Notes: a model not told the origin generated them from the sequence alone. A stretch of DNA of 38,078 bases from Dyella_A sp049445995 (GCF_049445995.1 NZ_JBMSDZ010000025.1:1-38078); one strand, 5' to 3'. Shown: positions 24,700 to 34,796, numbered from the stretch's first letter. Numbers and translations are program-made.

Positions 24700-25911
24700 T
24701 CAACGCATCGACAGACGATAGGCGCCGATGTGCCCCTTGATGTCCTCGACGTACACGGTGTCGCCGATCACCACCGGCTGAGCGCGGATGGCTTTCCGGG
24801 ACAGGCGCTCACGCGCGGCCAGTGCGCCGTCGCCGGCCTGCAGCCAGTGCACGTAGCCTTCGATGTCGCCCACCACGACATAGTTGCCCTGCACCGCCGG
24901 GCTGGTCAGCCAGCGGTACTTCAGCGCGTCGTTCTTCCACTGGTCGGCGCCGCCGCTCTTGTCGAACGCCCACACCTGCGATTCGTCGTTCACCGCGTAG
25001 ACCATGTTGCCGGCCACGTCCGGCGAGCCGAAGCTGGAGAACTCGCGACTCCACAGCGGGCGGCCGCTGGGGCCGTCGATCGCCTCCAGCGTGCCGTGAT
25101 AAGCCGTGCTGTAGAGCGTGGTGCCATCGAGCACGACGGCGCCATCGGCGTCATTCAGGCGTTCGATGTCGGTGCGCCCTTCGCCGCTGGCCAGGCGCTG
25201 CTCCCAAAGCTTGTCCCCGGTGTCCTGGCGCAGCGCAACGAGCCTGCCGTCGTCACTGCCGAAGAACACCACGCCGTTCGCCGCCAGCAGCGGACCGTTG
25301 CCGCGCACGCTCAGCAGCGGCACGTTGCCCTGGTCGTAGACCCAGCGGCGATCGCCACTGGTGCGATCCAGGCCGTAGACGCGGCCGTCCTGGGTACGAA
25401 CCAGCACCAGGTCGCCGACGATCACCGGTGCGGTGATCACCTCGGACTTGAGGTTGGCCTGCCAGCGCGGCGAGCCATCCTTCGAGCTCATGCCGTAGAC
25501 GTGGCCGTCGAGCGTGCCGACCGCCAGCAGGTCACCGGATACCGCCGGACCGCCCGCGTAGAAAGCATCCTTGCGCTTCTTGTCGCCCCAGCCGAACCAG
25601 CCGTGGGTGCTCGACTTCTTCGACCAGATCGTCTTGCCGCTGGTCGCATCGAACGCGGCGACTTCGCCGTCGGTGCTGGCGGCATACAGCACACCGGCCA
25701 CCACCACCGGCCGCATGCGCACACCCGAATCGCCGGCACCGTCGCCGACGCGGGCGGTCCACAGCTCGGACACCTTGACGGTCGGCGTGAAATCCTTGGC
25801 CAGCGGCGTCGGCGGTTCGATATTGTCCTTTTTCTTGTTATGGCAGCCGGCCACGAGGGCCAGCGACGACAAGGCAATCAGCCATACGCATTTCTTCAGA
25901 ACCGGTTTCAT
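24700..25911 (-). CDS. bamB: Outer membrane protein assembly lipoprotein BamB
   Basis: BamB is the beta-propeller lipoprotein of the BAM complex that inserts outer-membrane proteins. The 403-residue protein has a signal peptide with lipobox LVAGC (C23), then eight propeller-like repeats with W...A.SGK...W patterns, and ends in an IGAYRLSMR strand. Its ATG overlaps the yfgM stop by 4 bp. The gene order yfgM-bamB-der is conserved and supports the name. Confidence 0.95.
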   Translation of the reverse strand: MKPVLKKCVWLIALSSLALVAGCHNKKKDNIEPPTPLAKDFTPTVKVSELWTARVGDGAGDSGVRMRPVVVAGVLYAASTDGEVAAFDATSGKTIWSKKSSTHGWFGWGDKKRKDAFYAGGPAVSGDLLAVGTLDGHVYGMSSKDGSPRWQANLKSEVITAPVIVGDLVLVRTQDGRVYGLDRTSGDRRWVYDQGNVPLLSVRGNGPLLAANGVVFFGSDDGRLVALRQDTGDKLWEQRLASGEGRTDIERLNDADGAVVLDGTTLYSTAYHGTLEAIDGPSGRPLWSREFSSFGSPDVAGNMVYAVNDESQVWAFDKSGGADQWKNDALKYRWLTSPAVQGNYVVVGDIEGYVHWLQAGDGALAARERLSRKAIRAQPVVIGDTVYVEDIKGHIGAYRLSMR

Positions 25912-26558
25912 GCACCCTGCTTCCCGGCCGCAGCCAGATCATCGATTTTCAGCTGCAGGGAAGACCGCTGAGGTGCGTCCCCGCTCATGGCCGACAATGC
26001 CGACTGATACGCCTTGCGCGCGTCGTCGACCCTGCCTAGCTTGACCAGCACGTCGCCGCGTAGTTCCTCGCGCAGACCCTTGTACTGGTTGCCGGTCAGC
26101 TGGCCCAGCGTGGACAGCGCGTCCTCGCTCTTGCCCTGCGCGAACTGCACCTGCGCCACGCGCAACTGGATCAGCGACTTCAACGCAGGATCCTCGGCAT
26201 GGGCAAGCGCCCAGTCGAGCGAGGCGCGCGCCTTGTCCAACTCCTTGGCCTCGACCTGGCGTCGCGCGCGTTCACTGACGGCGAACACCGCGTAGGTCGA
26301 CTTGCCGAACTCGGCCTGCAGGCGATCGGTCAGCTGGTCCGCACTGGCGTCGTTGCCCACCGCCTCGGCCGACTGCAACTGCTGGTAGAGCTGGGCCGCC
26401 GCCGCCCGGTTGCTGGCCTGGTGGTTGCGCCACTGCTGCCAGCCGAAGATGCCGACCAGACCGATCGCGATGCCCACGACGATGGACACGCCGTTCTCGC
26501 GCAGCCACTTCTGCACGCGTTCGCTTTGTTCGTAGTCGTCGTATGCGTCAAATGCCAT
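25908..26558 (-). CDS. yfgM: YfgM-like tetratricopeptide membrane protein
   Basis: YfgM is an inner-membrane ancillary subunit of the SecYEG translocon that hands substrates to periplasmic chaperones. The 216-residue protein starts MAFDAYDDYEQSERVQKWLRE, the typical N-terminus, then has one membrane helix (about 22-41) and periplasmic TPR-like helices. I start at ATG 26558; ten codons upstream in frame are not conserved in kind. It overlaps bamB by 4 bp. Confidence 0.9.
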   Translation of the reverse strand: MAFDAYDDYEQSERVQKWLRENGVSIVVGIAIGLVGIFGWQQWRNHQASNRAAAAQLYQQLQSAEAVGNDASADQLTDRLQAEFGKSTYAVFAVSERARRQVEAKELDKARASLDWALAHAEDPALKSLIQLRVAQVQFAQGKSEDALSTLGQLTGNQYKGLREELRGDVLVKLGRVDDARKAYQSALSAMSGDAPQRSSLQLKIDDLAAAGKQGA

Positions 26559-26729
26559 GCCATCACCGTTGGGGGACCAGCGTTCCATCTACGGAACCGG
26601 CCCCGGGATCGTTGCGGGAAAGCCGCGACACACGAAGTGCGCAGTCAATAGGGAAGCATAACCGAAAGCCGCCTCCGAACGGCAGCGCGCGCAGCCGCAC
26701 GACCCTGCGCACGATGCCCGGAAATGGGC

Positions 26730-27731
26730 TCAGACGCTACGCGGGACGACCTTGCCGTCCTGCAGGTCAAGGCGGAAATGCGCCACGTTGGCGCGCCGAT
26801 ATGCATCCAGCGGCAGATCCTCGCCGTCGATGCTGACCTTGGCGCCGCTGGCATTGCCCAGGCGGACCTCCAGGGCCTGATCGCTGTGGTAGGTCTTCCG
26901 GCTACCCGCCGGCAGCAGACTGTATTCCAGTCGCGAACCGTCCGCCGCGATCACTTCCACCCAACTGGCCTGCGCCAGCGAGAGGCTAAGGGTGTGTCCG
27001 CCATCCATGCCGCCGTCCACTGCGATCATCGGCGCCGGCACGGCTGCCGGCTTGACTGGATCGATGCTCATGTTGGGCACCATGGAGGCAAGCAGCGGCT
27101 GGTCGTCGTCAGTGTGCGAAGGCACCGGATGGAGCGCGCCCGGCCTGGACGACGCGAGGTTTGCGGAAGCGGCGAGCGATGTGTTGACCGGCGACTCCTG
27201 TTGTGCCACCGGCGAGGCGTCGAGCGGGGCAAAATGGCTGATGTCGCGATCGAGCGTGCCGCGCACGCCCAGCCACACCACCGGCACGATGATCACCGCG
27301 GTCAGCACCAGGTAGGTTGCCGCCGTGGCATAGCGCTCCAGCAGATAGCGCGAGTGCGAAATGCCGCCGGTGGCCACCAACTGTGGTTCTTCCCGCCGGC
27401 GGATACGCGAGACCTCGGCCTGGATCAGCGCATCGTCCAGACCCAGGTGGCGGCCGTATTTGGTGATGTAGCTGGCCAGGTAGACCTGATAATCAATGCC
27501 GTCGTAGTGCCCACCTTCAAGCTGGCGCAGGAGCCGCGCCGGTAGCTTCAGCGCATGGCCGCATCCTTCCAGATCGAGACCTTGCGCCTCCCGCGCAGCG
27601 CGCAGGCGGCTACCGAAACTCGGCCCGGTGGCCGGTGGTGCGGGCGACACCGTCAAGTCCACCGGTGCGGGGACGGCGAGATGCTCCTGCTCGCGGGAAT
27701 CCTGTCCGTGCAAAGAAGTTTGCTGGGTCAT
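26730..27731 (-). CDS. rodZ: Cytoskeletal membrane protein RodZ
   Basis: RodZ links MreB filaments to the membrane and helps set rod shape. The 333-residue protein has a cytoplasmic helix-turn-helix domain (about 37-110, with SRLRAAREAQGLDLE), one membrane helix (about 135-157), a Pro/Ala/Ser-rich periplasmic linker and a C-terminal DUF4115 beta domain from about 250 (ASWVEVIAADGSRLEY). Its ATG overlaps the pilW stop by 4 bp. The usual ispG and hisS genes of enteric bacteria are absent between it and yfgM. Confidence 0.92.
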   Translation of the reverse strand: MTQQTSLHGQDSREQEHLAVPAPVDLTVSPAPPATGPSFGSRLRAAREAQGLDLEGCGHALKLPARLLRQLEGGHYDGIDYQVYLASYITKYGRHLGLDDALIQAEVSRIRRREEPQLVATGGISHSRYLLERYATAATYLVLTAVIIVPVVWLGVRGTLDRDISHFAPLDASPVAQQESPVNTSLAASANLASSRPGALHPVPSHTDDDQPLLASMVPNMSIDPVKPAAVPAPMIAVDGGMDGGHTLSLSLAQASWVEVIAADGSRLEYSLLPAGSRKTYHSDQALEVRLGNASGAKVSIDGEDLPLDAYRRANVAHFRLDLQDGKVVPRSV

Positions 27732-28528
27732 GGGCGGGCGGATTGATCGAGGGTGCGGGCCTGGTCCGAATCTGGAAATTGAGCGAGCAACCGCTGACGG
27801 TACGATTGGGCAGCGTCCGTGTTACCCAGGCGGGATTCAATCTGGTAGCCGAGCCGGTAGGCATCCGGCGAGGGCCGGCCGAGCGCGTCGAAGCGCTGCA
27901 GGAAGGCGCGTGCGCGAAACGCATCGCCCTCCCGGTAGAGCAGGGTGGCCAGCTGGAACAGCGTTTCGGGGTTGTTGGGATTTTTCTTCAGCGCTTCGCG
28001 GAAATCGGCCTGCGCGGCCGCGGCGTTGTTGCTCTTGAGCTGGCACACGCCGGCATTGGTGAGCGCCACGTCGGGGGTCTTGTAGAAGGGATCGGCTACC
28101 GCCTTGCGAAAATAGGCCTCGGCCTCCCGTGGCTTGCCGCTGCGGCAGAGAAAGGCACCCAGGTTGTTGTTCGGACCGCCTTTCTTCGGTTCGAGCGCCA
28201 CGGCGCGGCGATAATGCAGCTCGGCATTGGGCAGATCGTTGATCCGCTCGTAGATTACGGCGATCACGGTGTGCGCCGGCGCATAGCTGTCGTCGAACTG
28301 CAGCGCCTTGGTGAGCTTCTCCATCGCGGTCTGAAGATCGCCGCTCTCAAGGTAATGCTGCCCGAGCTCGGTATGAATGCGGGCGGCATCCCTGGCCTGC
28401 TGCGCCTTGCTGGTTCGCGGCAGTTGATCCCCCGAGCCGTCCATGCCGCCGGATCGACTGCCGCCCGCACTGACGCACCCGGCCAGCAGTGCGCACAGCA
28501 ACACCCCACCCCAACGATCAACCCGCAT
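27728..28528 (-). CDS. pilW: Type IV pilus biogenesis/stability lipoprotein PilW (PilF)
   Basis: PilW/PilF is an outer-membrane TPR lipoprotein that helps assemble the PilQ secretin of type IV pili. The 266-residue protein has lipobox LLAGC (C18), a Gly/Ser-rich spacer and about six TPR helix pairs, including LGQHYLESGDLQTAMEKLTKAL and NNLGAFLCRSGKPREAEAYF. The start overlaps the rlmN stop by 11 bp, and the stop overlaps the rodZ start. The order rlmN-pilW-rodZ is conserved. Confidence 0.93.
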   Translation of the reverse strand: MRVDRWGGVLLCALLAGCVSAGGSRSGGMDGSGDQLPRTSKAQQARDAARIHTELGQHYLESGDLQTAMEKLTKALQFDDSYAPAHTVIAVIYERINDLPNAELHYRRAVALEPKKGGPNNNLGAFLCRSGKPREAEAYFRKAVADPFYKTPDVALTNAGVCQLKSNNAAAAQADFREALKKNPNNPETLFQLATLLYREGDAFRARAFLQRFDALGRPSPDAYRLGYQIESRLGNTDAAQSYRQRLLAQFPDSDQARTLDQSARP

Positions 28529-29669
28529 GGACAGCCCCCTGATCCAGACGTTTTTGGAATTCAGCCTGACGACGCGTTCGATCCAGCACCTGCCCCTTCA
28601 GCTGACCGCAGGCGGCATCGATGTCGTCGCCTCGGGTGCGCCGTAGCATCGTGAGAATGCCTGCATTGAGCAACTGCGTCTGGAAAGCCCGGATCGTATC
28701 GGCATCCGAGCGCTCAAAACGTGTCCCAGGAAACGGATTGAACGGTATCAGGTTCACCTTGCACGTGGGCAGGCGACGCATGAACCTGACCAGCTGCCGG
28801 GCGTGCTCGGGTTGATCGTTGACGCCCTTCATCAGGGTGTACTCGAAGGTGATCGAGGTGCGCGGCTTGCGTGCGAGCCAGCGCTGGCAGGCCGCTTCGA
28901 GCTCGGCCAGCGGATAGCGCTTGTTGAGCGGCACCAGTTCGGTGCGCAGCTCGTCGTTGGCCGCATGCAGCGACACCGCCAGCGAGGCGTCGATGGTCTC
29001 GGACAGCTTGTCGATCATCGGCACCAGGCCGGCGGTGGACAGCGTCACGCGCTTGGACGCCAGGCCGAAGCCGAGGTCGTCGCGCATCAGGCTCATTGCC
29101 TTCGCCACGTTGTCGAAGTTCAGCAACGGCTCACCCATGCCCATCATCACCACGTTGGTGATGCGGCGATTCTGGTGGGTGATGTTGCCGAGGTACTTGG
29201 CCGCCACCCACATCTGGCCGATGACTTCGGCCGTGGACAGGTTGCGGTTGAAGCCCTGCGTGGCGGTGGAGCAGAACTGGCAGTTGAGTCCGCAGCCGAC
29301 CTGGGAGGACACGCACAGCGTGCCGCGGGTCGGCTCGGGGATGTACACCGCCTCGATGGCGTTGCCGCCATCCATGCCGAGCAGCCACTTGTGCGTACCG
29401 TCGGCGGCGGCCTTGTCGAACAAGGTCTTCGGTGGTCCGACGTAGCACGTGGCCTCGAGCTTGGCGCGCAGCGCCTTGCCCACGTCGGTCATCTTGGCGA
29501 AGTCGTCTTCCAGGTGGTGGTAGATCCACTTCATTACCTGCTCGGCGCGGTAGGGCTTCTCACCGATCTGCGTGAAGAAGTCACGCAGGCCCCGGCGATC
29601 GAAGTCGAGCAGATTGACCTTGCCGCCAGCGGCGTTCGGATCGGAAGGAAGTTGCACCACCTGGCTCAC
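28518..29669 (-). CDS. rlmN: Dual-specificity 23S rRNA A2503/tRNA A37 C2-methyltransferase
   Basis: RlmN is a radical SAM methyltransferase acting on 23S rRNA and some tRNAs. The 383-residue protein has the cluster motif CGLNCQFC (C126, C130, C133), GMGEPLLNFDNV, and the second catalytic Cys in RRTRGDDIDAACGQL. I start at GTG 29669 (MSQVVQLPSD): a TGAGG lies 5-9 bases upstream, the family N-terminus begins here, and the longer open frame runs through ndk as a shadow. The gap to the ndk stop is 8 bp. Confidence 0.95.
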   Translation of the reverse strand: MSQVVQLPSDPNAAGGKVNLLDFDRRGLRDFFTQIGEKPYRAEQVMKWIYHHLEDDFAKMTDVGKALRAKLEATCYVGPPKTLFDKAAADGTHKWLLGMDGGNAIEAVYIPEPTRGTLCVSSQVGCGLNCQFCSTATQGFNRNLSTAEVIGQMWVAAKYLGNITHQNRRITNVVMMGMGEPLLNFDNVAKAMSLMRDDLGFGLASKRVTLSTAGLVPMIDKLSETIDASLAVSLHAANDELRTELVPLNKRYPLAELEAACQRWLARKPRTSITFEYTLMKGVNDQPEHARQLVRFMRRLPTCKVNLIPFNPFPGTRFERSDADTIRAFQTQLLNAGILTMLRRTRGDDIDAACGQLKGQVLDRTRRQAEFQKRLDQGAVHAG

Positions 29670-29677
29670 GGCATGCC

Positions 29678-30103
29678 TCAGCGCGGAAAGATTTCCGTCT
29701 CGGCGAAGAAATACGCGATCTCGGCCTTGGCGGTCTCGGTCGCATCGGAACCGTGCACGGCGTTGGCGTCGATCGACTCGGCGAAGTCGGCGCGGATCGT
29801 GCCCGGCTTGGCTTCCTTCGGATTGGTCGCGCCCATCAGGTCGCGATGCGCCAGCACGGCGTTCTCGCCCTGCAGCACGCTGATCATCACCGGGCCGGAG
29901 ATCATGAACTCGACCAGCGCGTTGAAGAACGGGCGCTCCCTGTGCACGGCGTAGAAGCCCTCGGCCTCCTTGCGCGACAGGTGTTTCATCTTCGCAGCGA
30001 TGACCTTCAGGCCCGCCTTCTCGAAGCGGGCGTAGATCTCGCCGACCACGTTCTTGGCGACGGCGTCGGGCTTGATAATGGAAAGGGTGCGCTCCAGCGC
30101 CAT
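29678..30103 (-). CDS. ndk: Nucleoside diphosphate kinase
   Basis: Ndk equalises nucleoside triphosphate pools by phosphotransfer through a histidine. The 141-residue protein has the standard length, begins MALERTLSIIKPDAV and has the phospho-His in NAVHGSDA (H117). It is the first gene of the leftward run ndk-rlmN-pilW-rodZ. The upstream spacer 30104-30330 is shared with the divergent TetR gene and holds its operators. Confidence 0.97.
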   Translation of the reverse strand: MALERTLSIIKPDAVAKNVVGEIYARFEKAGLKVIAAKMKHLSRKEAEGFYAVHRERPFFNALVEFMISGPVMISVLQGENAVLAHRDLMGATNPKEAKPGTIRADFAESIDANAVHGSDATETAKAEIAYFFAETEIFPR

Positions 30104-30247
30104 ACAGGTCTGCTCCGGGATACGGGATGGGAATAGGTTCGGACCGGCAAAACCGGCGAATTGGGGCTAATTCCGACAAGGAATGCGGATTTAGCTCACG
30201 AAAGTTTGACAGATTCTAGCTCAATCGCAACCGGGCCGCTTCCGCCG

Positions 30248-30261
30248 CAAACGTTCGTTTG
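30248..30261. promoter_or_regulatory. PsrA-type operator, site 1
   Basis: CAAACGTTCGTTTG matches the Pseudomonas PsrA consensus (C/G)AAAC-N2-4-GTTTG(C/G). It overlaps the candidate -35 box (TTTGAC, 30258-30263) of the TetR gene. Its centre is 41 bp, about four helical turns, from the centre of site 2. Confidence 0.7.
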
Positions 30262-30288
30262 ACGGCCCGGAAGCCTCCCGCGTATGCT
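30258..30288 (+). promoter_or_regulatory. Candidate promoter of the TetR-fadN-fadA unit
   Basis: TTTGAC at 30258-30263 could be a -35 box, with CGTATG (17-bp spacer) or TATGCT (30283-30288, 19-bp spacer) as the -10. Both boxes are covered by the two palindromic operators, which would suit autorepression by the downstream TetR protein. Confidence 0.5.
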
Positions 30289-30303
30289 CAAACGATCGTT
30301 TGA
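30288..30303. promoter_or_regulatory. PsrA-type operator, site 2 (perfect 16-bp palindrome)
   Basis: TCAAACGATCGTTTGA is a perfect palindrome that contains CAAAC-N4-GTTTG. It overlaps the candidate -10 and transcript start and ends 27 bp before the TTG start codon of the TetR gene. Confidence 0.78.
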
Positions 30304-30330
30304 TTCCTGCCCCGGCGGTGGACCTCTGTC

Positions 30331-30945
30331 TTGAACAATCCGAGCTCGACCAAGGAACGCATCCTCGCCGCCGCCGAGGCGCTGTTCGCCCGGCGCGGCT
30401 TCGACGGCGCTTCGCTGCGTCAGTTGACGGCCTCGGCCGGCGTCAACCTGGCCGCGGTGAACTACCACTTCGGCTCCAAGGAAAAGCTGATCGAGCAGGT
30501 GCTCAAGCGCAGACTCGATGCGCTCAATCAACACCGCCTGGCCGAACTGGGCAAGGTGGTCGGGCAACCCGGCACCACGCTGGAGGACGTGCTGGCCGCC
30601 TACATCCGGCCGGCGCTCGATCTGTCGCACGAGGACAACGGCTCGCTGTTCATGCGTGTGCTGGCGCGGGCCTTTGCCGAGCACGACGACACCCTGCGCC
30701 AGTTCCTGTCCGAGAACTACGGGCACGTCATGCGCCAGTTCACCGCCGAGTTCGCGCGCCTGCTGCCGCAGCTGGAGAAGGCCGAGCTGTACTGGCGCAT
30801 CGATCTGGTCACCGGCGCCCTCACTCACGCGATGTCCGGCTTCGGCATGATCCAGCGCAAGGACAACGTCAGCGAGCAGCAGCACCGCGAGCAGACCGCC
30901 GCCCACCTGATCCGCTTCGCCGTCGCCGGCCTGAGTCACCCCTGA
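30331..30945 (+). CDS. TetR-family regulator, PsrA-like (probable fatty-acid-responsive repressor)
   Basis: The 204-residue protein has an N-terminal TetR helix-turn-helix (about 8-55) with LRQLTASAGVNLAAVNYHFG, near-identical in wording to Pseudomonas PsrA. It also has PsrA-like stretches LFMRVLARAFAEHDD and AELYWRIDLVTGALTHAMSG. The frame starts with TTG 30331; no in-frame ATG is nearby and the ribosome site is weak. PsrA represses itself and fadBA and is released by long-chain acyl ligands. Here the operator palindromes lie upstream and beta-oxidation genes follow 93 bp downstream, so the same circuit is inferred. Confidence 0.9.
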   Translation: MNNPSSTKERILAAAEALFARRGFDGASLRQLTASAGVNLAAVNYHFGSKEKLIEQVLKRRLDALNQHRLAELGKVVGQPGTTLEDVLAAYIRPALDLSHEDNGSLFMRVLARAFAEHDDTLRQFLSENYGHVMRQFTAEFARLLPQLEKAELYWRIDLVTGALTHAMSGFGMIQRKDNVSEQQHREQTAAHLIRFAVAGLSHP

Positions 30946-31038
30946 TGCCTTTCACCGGGCCGCTGCGGCGGTCCTGTCGTGTCTATTGATGTTACTTGCC
31001 GAGTCCGATCCTTCGAGTTCGACCTTATGGAGAAGCCA

Positions 31039-33426
31039 ATGACTGCTGCACCAACCTCCTCATCCGCGCTGCGCATTCGCAAGGCCGCGGTGCTGGGCGC
31101 CGGCGTGATGGGCGCGCAGATCGCCGCCCACCTCACCAACGCCGGCGTCGAGACCGTGCTGTTCGACCTGCCTGCGAAGGAAGGCCCCAAGAGCGGCATC
31201 GCGCTCAAGGCGATCGAGAACCTGAAGAAGCTCTCGCCTGCCCCGCTGGCCGACAAGAACCTCGCCGCGGCGATCATCCCGGCCAACTACGACGAGCACC
31301 TGGATCACCTGAAAGACGTCGACCTGGTGATCGAGGCGATCGCCGAGCGGATGGACTGGAAGCTCGACCTGTACCGGAAAATCGCCCCGCACGTCTCCGC
31401 CACCGCGGTGCTCGCCTCCAACACCTCCGGCCTGTCGATCAACGGCCTGGCCGAGGCGCTGCCGGAGGAGATGCGCCACCGCTTCTGCGGCATGCACTTC
31501 TTCAATCCGCCGCGCTACATGCATCTGGTGGAAGTGATCCCCACCCGGCTCACCGACCCGGCCGTGGTCGATGGCCTGGAAGCGTTCCTGACCACTACCG
31601 TGGGCAAGGGCGTGGTGATCGCCAAGGACACGCCGAACTTCATCGGCAACCGCATCGGCGTGTTCTCGATCCTGTCCACCATGTATCACACCGAGCAGTT
31701 CAGGCTCGGCTTCGACACGGTGGACGCGCTGACCGGCCCGACGCTGGGCCGCCCCAAGAGCGCCACCTACCGCACCGCCGACGTGGTCGGCCTGGACACC
31801 ATGGCACACGTGATCAAGACCATGGCCGACACCCTGCCGGACGATCCATGGCACCAGTACTTCCAGGCGCCGGCGTGGCTCAAGGGCCTGATCGACAAGG
31901 GCGCACTCGGGCAGAAGACCGGCGCCGGCTTCTACCGCAAGGCCGGCAAGGACATCGTGGTACTGGACGTGGCCAGGCAGGACTACCGCCCGTCCGAGCA
32001 GAAGGCTTCCGACGAGGTCGCCGCGATCCTGGCCATCAAGGATCCGGCGGAGAAGTTCAGCAAGCTGCGCGCATCGAGCGACCCGCAGGCGCAGTTCCTG
32101 TGGGCGATCTTCCGCGACCTGTTCCACTACACCGCCTACCACCTGGCCGACATCGCCGACACCGCGCGCGACGTCGACTTCGCGATCCGCTGGGGCTACG
32201 GCTGGAAGCTCGGCCCGTTCGAGACCTGGCAGGCCGCCGGCTGGCAGCAGGTCGCCGGCTGGATCGCCGAGGACATCACCGCCGGCAAGGCCATGAGCAG
32301 CGCGCCCCTGCCCGCCTGGGTCACCGACGGCCGCGCCGGCGTGCACGGCAAGGAAGGCTCGTGGTCGGCCGGGGCCAGGCAGTACAAGCCGCGCTCGACC
32401 CACCCAGTCTATGCGCGCCAGATGTTCCCCGATCCGATCCTGGGCGAGACCTTCGACCAGGGCACCACGGTATGGGAGAACGAGGGCGTGCGGCTGTGGA
32501 CGCTGGGCGACGACGGCGTCGGCATTCTGTCGTTCAAGACCAAGATGAACACGGTCAACGACTTCGTGCTCGACGGCGTGCAGCACGCGATCAGGCTGGC
32601 GGAGGAGAAGCTCAAGGCGATGGTGATCTGGCAGGCCGGCGAGCCGTTCTCCGCCGGAGCCGACCTGAAGGGCGCGCTGGGCCTGCTGCAGGCGGGCAAG
32701 TTCGACGACTTCGAGAAGATGGTCGCCAACTTCCAGGCCACCAGCATGGCGATCAAGTATTCGCTGGTGCCTGTGGTGTCGGCCGTGCGCGGCATGGCCT
32801 TCGGCGGCGGCTGCGAGTTCCAGATGCACTCGGCGCGCACGGTCGCGGCGCTGGAAAGCTACATCGGTCTGGTCGAGGCGGGCGTGGGCCTGCTGCCGGC
32901 CGGCGGCGGCCTGCACGAGCTGGCCGTGCGCGCGGCCAAGGCCAACCCGGCCGACCCGTTCGAGGAGCTGAAGAAGGTGTTCGAGACCGTCGCCATGGCC
33001 AAGGTCTCCTCCAGCGCGCTGGAAGCGAAGGCGATGGGCCTGCTGCGCGACAGCGACGTGGTGGTGTTCAACCCCTACGAGCTGCTCTACGTCGCCAGGA
33101 AGGTCGCGCTCGGCATGGCCGAGGCCGGCTACCGCCCGCCGCTGCCGGCGCGCGCCGTGCCGGTGGCCGGCGACGTCGGCACCGCCACCTTCAAGGCCTC
33201 GCTGGCCAACCTGCAGGAGGGCTACTTCGCCTCGCCGCACGATATTGACATCGCCAGCCGCATCGCCGACTGCCTCTGCGGCGGTGCGATCGAGCGCGGC
33301 TCGCAGGTCGACGAGGCCTGGCTGCTGGCGCTGGAGCGCAAGCACTTCGTGGCGCTGGCCAAGACCGAGAAGACGCAGGCGCGCATCGCCCACACCATGA
33401 GCACCGGCAAGCCGCTGCGCAACTGA
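31039..33426 (+). CDS. 3-hydroxyacyl-CoA dehydrogenase/enoyl-CoA hydratase, FadN-type domain order
   Basis: The 795-residue protein carries two beta-oxidation activities. The dehydrogenase comes first: NAD motif GAGVMG at 20-25, catalytic-region GMHFFNPPRYMHLVEVIP, and a duplicated C-terminal HAD domain. The enoyl-CoA hydratase follows at about 490-720, with AGADLKG, GGGCEFQMHS and the second Glu in LVEAGVGLLPAGGG. This is the reverse of E. coli FadB and matches FadN (about 790 residues). ATG 31039 is chosen because GGAGAAG lies about 6 bases upstream. It is probably cotranscribed with the TetR gene before it and the thiolase after it. Confidence 0.93.
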   Translation: MTAAPTSSSALRIRKAAVLGAGVMGAQIAAHLTNAGVETVLFDLPAKEGPKSGIALKAIENLKKLSPAPLADKNLAAAIIPANYDEHLDHLKDVDLVIEAIAERMDWKLDLYRKIAPHVSATAVLASNTSGLSINGLAEALPEEMRHRFCGMHFFNPPRYMHLVEVIPTRLTDPAVVDGLEAFLTTTVGKGVVIAKDTPNFIGNRIGVFSILSTMYHTEQFRLGFDTVDALTGPTLGRPKSATYRTADVVGLDTMAHVIKTMADTLPDDPWHQYFQAPAWLKGLIDKGALGQKTGAGFYRKAGKDIVVLDVARQDYRPSEQKASDEVAAILAIKDPAEKFSKLRASSDPQAQFLWAIFRDLFHYTAYHLADIADTARDVDFAIRWGYGWKLGPFETWQAAGWQQVAGWIAEDITAGKAMSSAPLPAWVTDGRAGVHGKEGSWSAGARQYKPRSTHPVYARQMFPDPILGETFDQGTTVWENEGVRLWTLGDDGVGILSFKTKMNTVNDFVLDGVQHAIRLAEEKLKAMVIWQAGEPFSAGADLKGALGLLQAGKFDDFEKMVANFQATSMAIKYSLVPVVSAVRGMAFGGGCEFQMHSARTVAALESYIGLVEAGVGLLPAGGGLHELAVRAAKANPADPFEELKKVFETVAMAKVSSSALEAKAMGLLRDSDVVVFNPYELLYVARKVALGMAEAGYRPPLPARAVPVAGDVGTATFKASLANLQEGYFASPHDIDIASRIADCLCGGAIERGSQVDEAWLLALERKHFVALAKTEKTQARIAHTMSTGKPLRN

Positions 33427-33447
33427 CAGGCATCGCAGCTCACTCAC

Positions 33448-33519
33448 CCGTCATCCCGGCGAAAGCCGGGATCCAGCGACTGAAGGCTCTGGATTCCGGC
33501 TTTCGCCGGAATGACGAAC
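33448..33519. repeat. REP palindrome pair between the FadN-type gene and the thiolase gene
   Basis: Two palindromes in opposite orientation, at 33448-33480 (CATCCCGGCGAAAGCCGGGA) and 33486-33519 (ATTCCGGCTTTCGCCGGAAT), fill the 144-bp gap within the operon. They belong to the same family as 3107-3139. They could protect the upstream mRNA 3' end or lower thiolase output; this is inference. Confidence 0.88.
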
Positions 33520-33570
33520 AAAAAACCAAAGCCGTCGCTGCTGCATGCGCGACGCAACGGAGCAACAACC

Positions 33571-34779
<1,209 letters not shown>

Positions 34780-34796
34780 TCCGCCCACCGTTGTGT

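Noticed and set aside
29670..30179. Upstream extension of rlmN through ndk
   Set aside because: The added 170 codons are an ndk shadow; RlmN homology begins at GTG 29669, which has a ribosome site.
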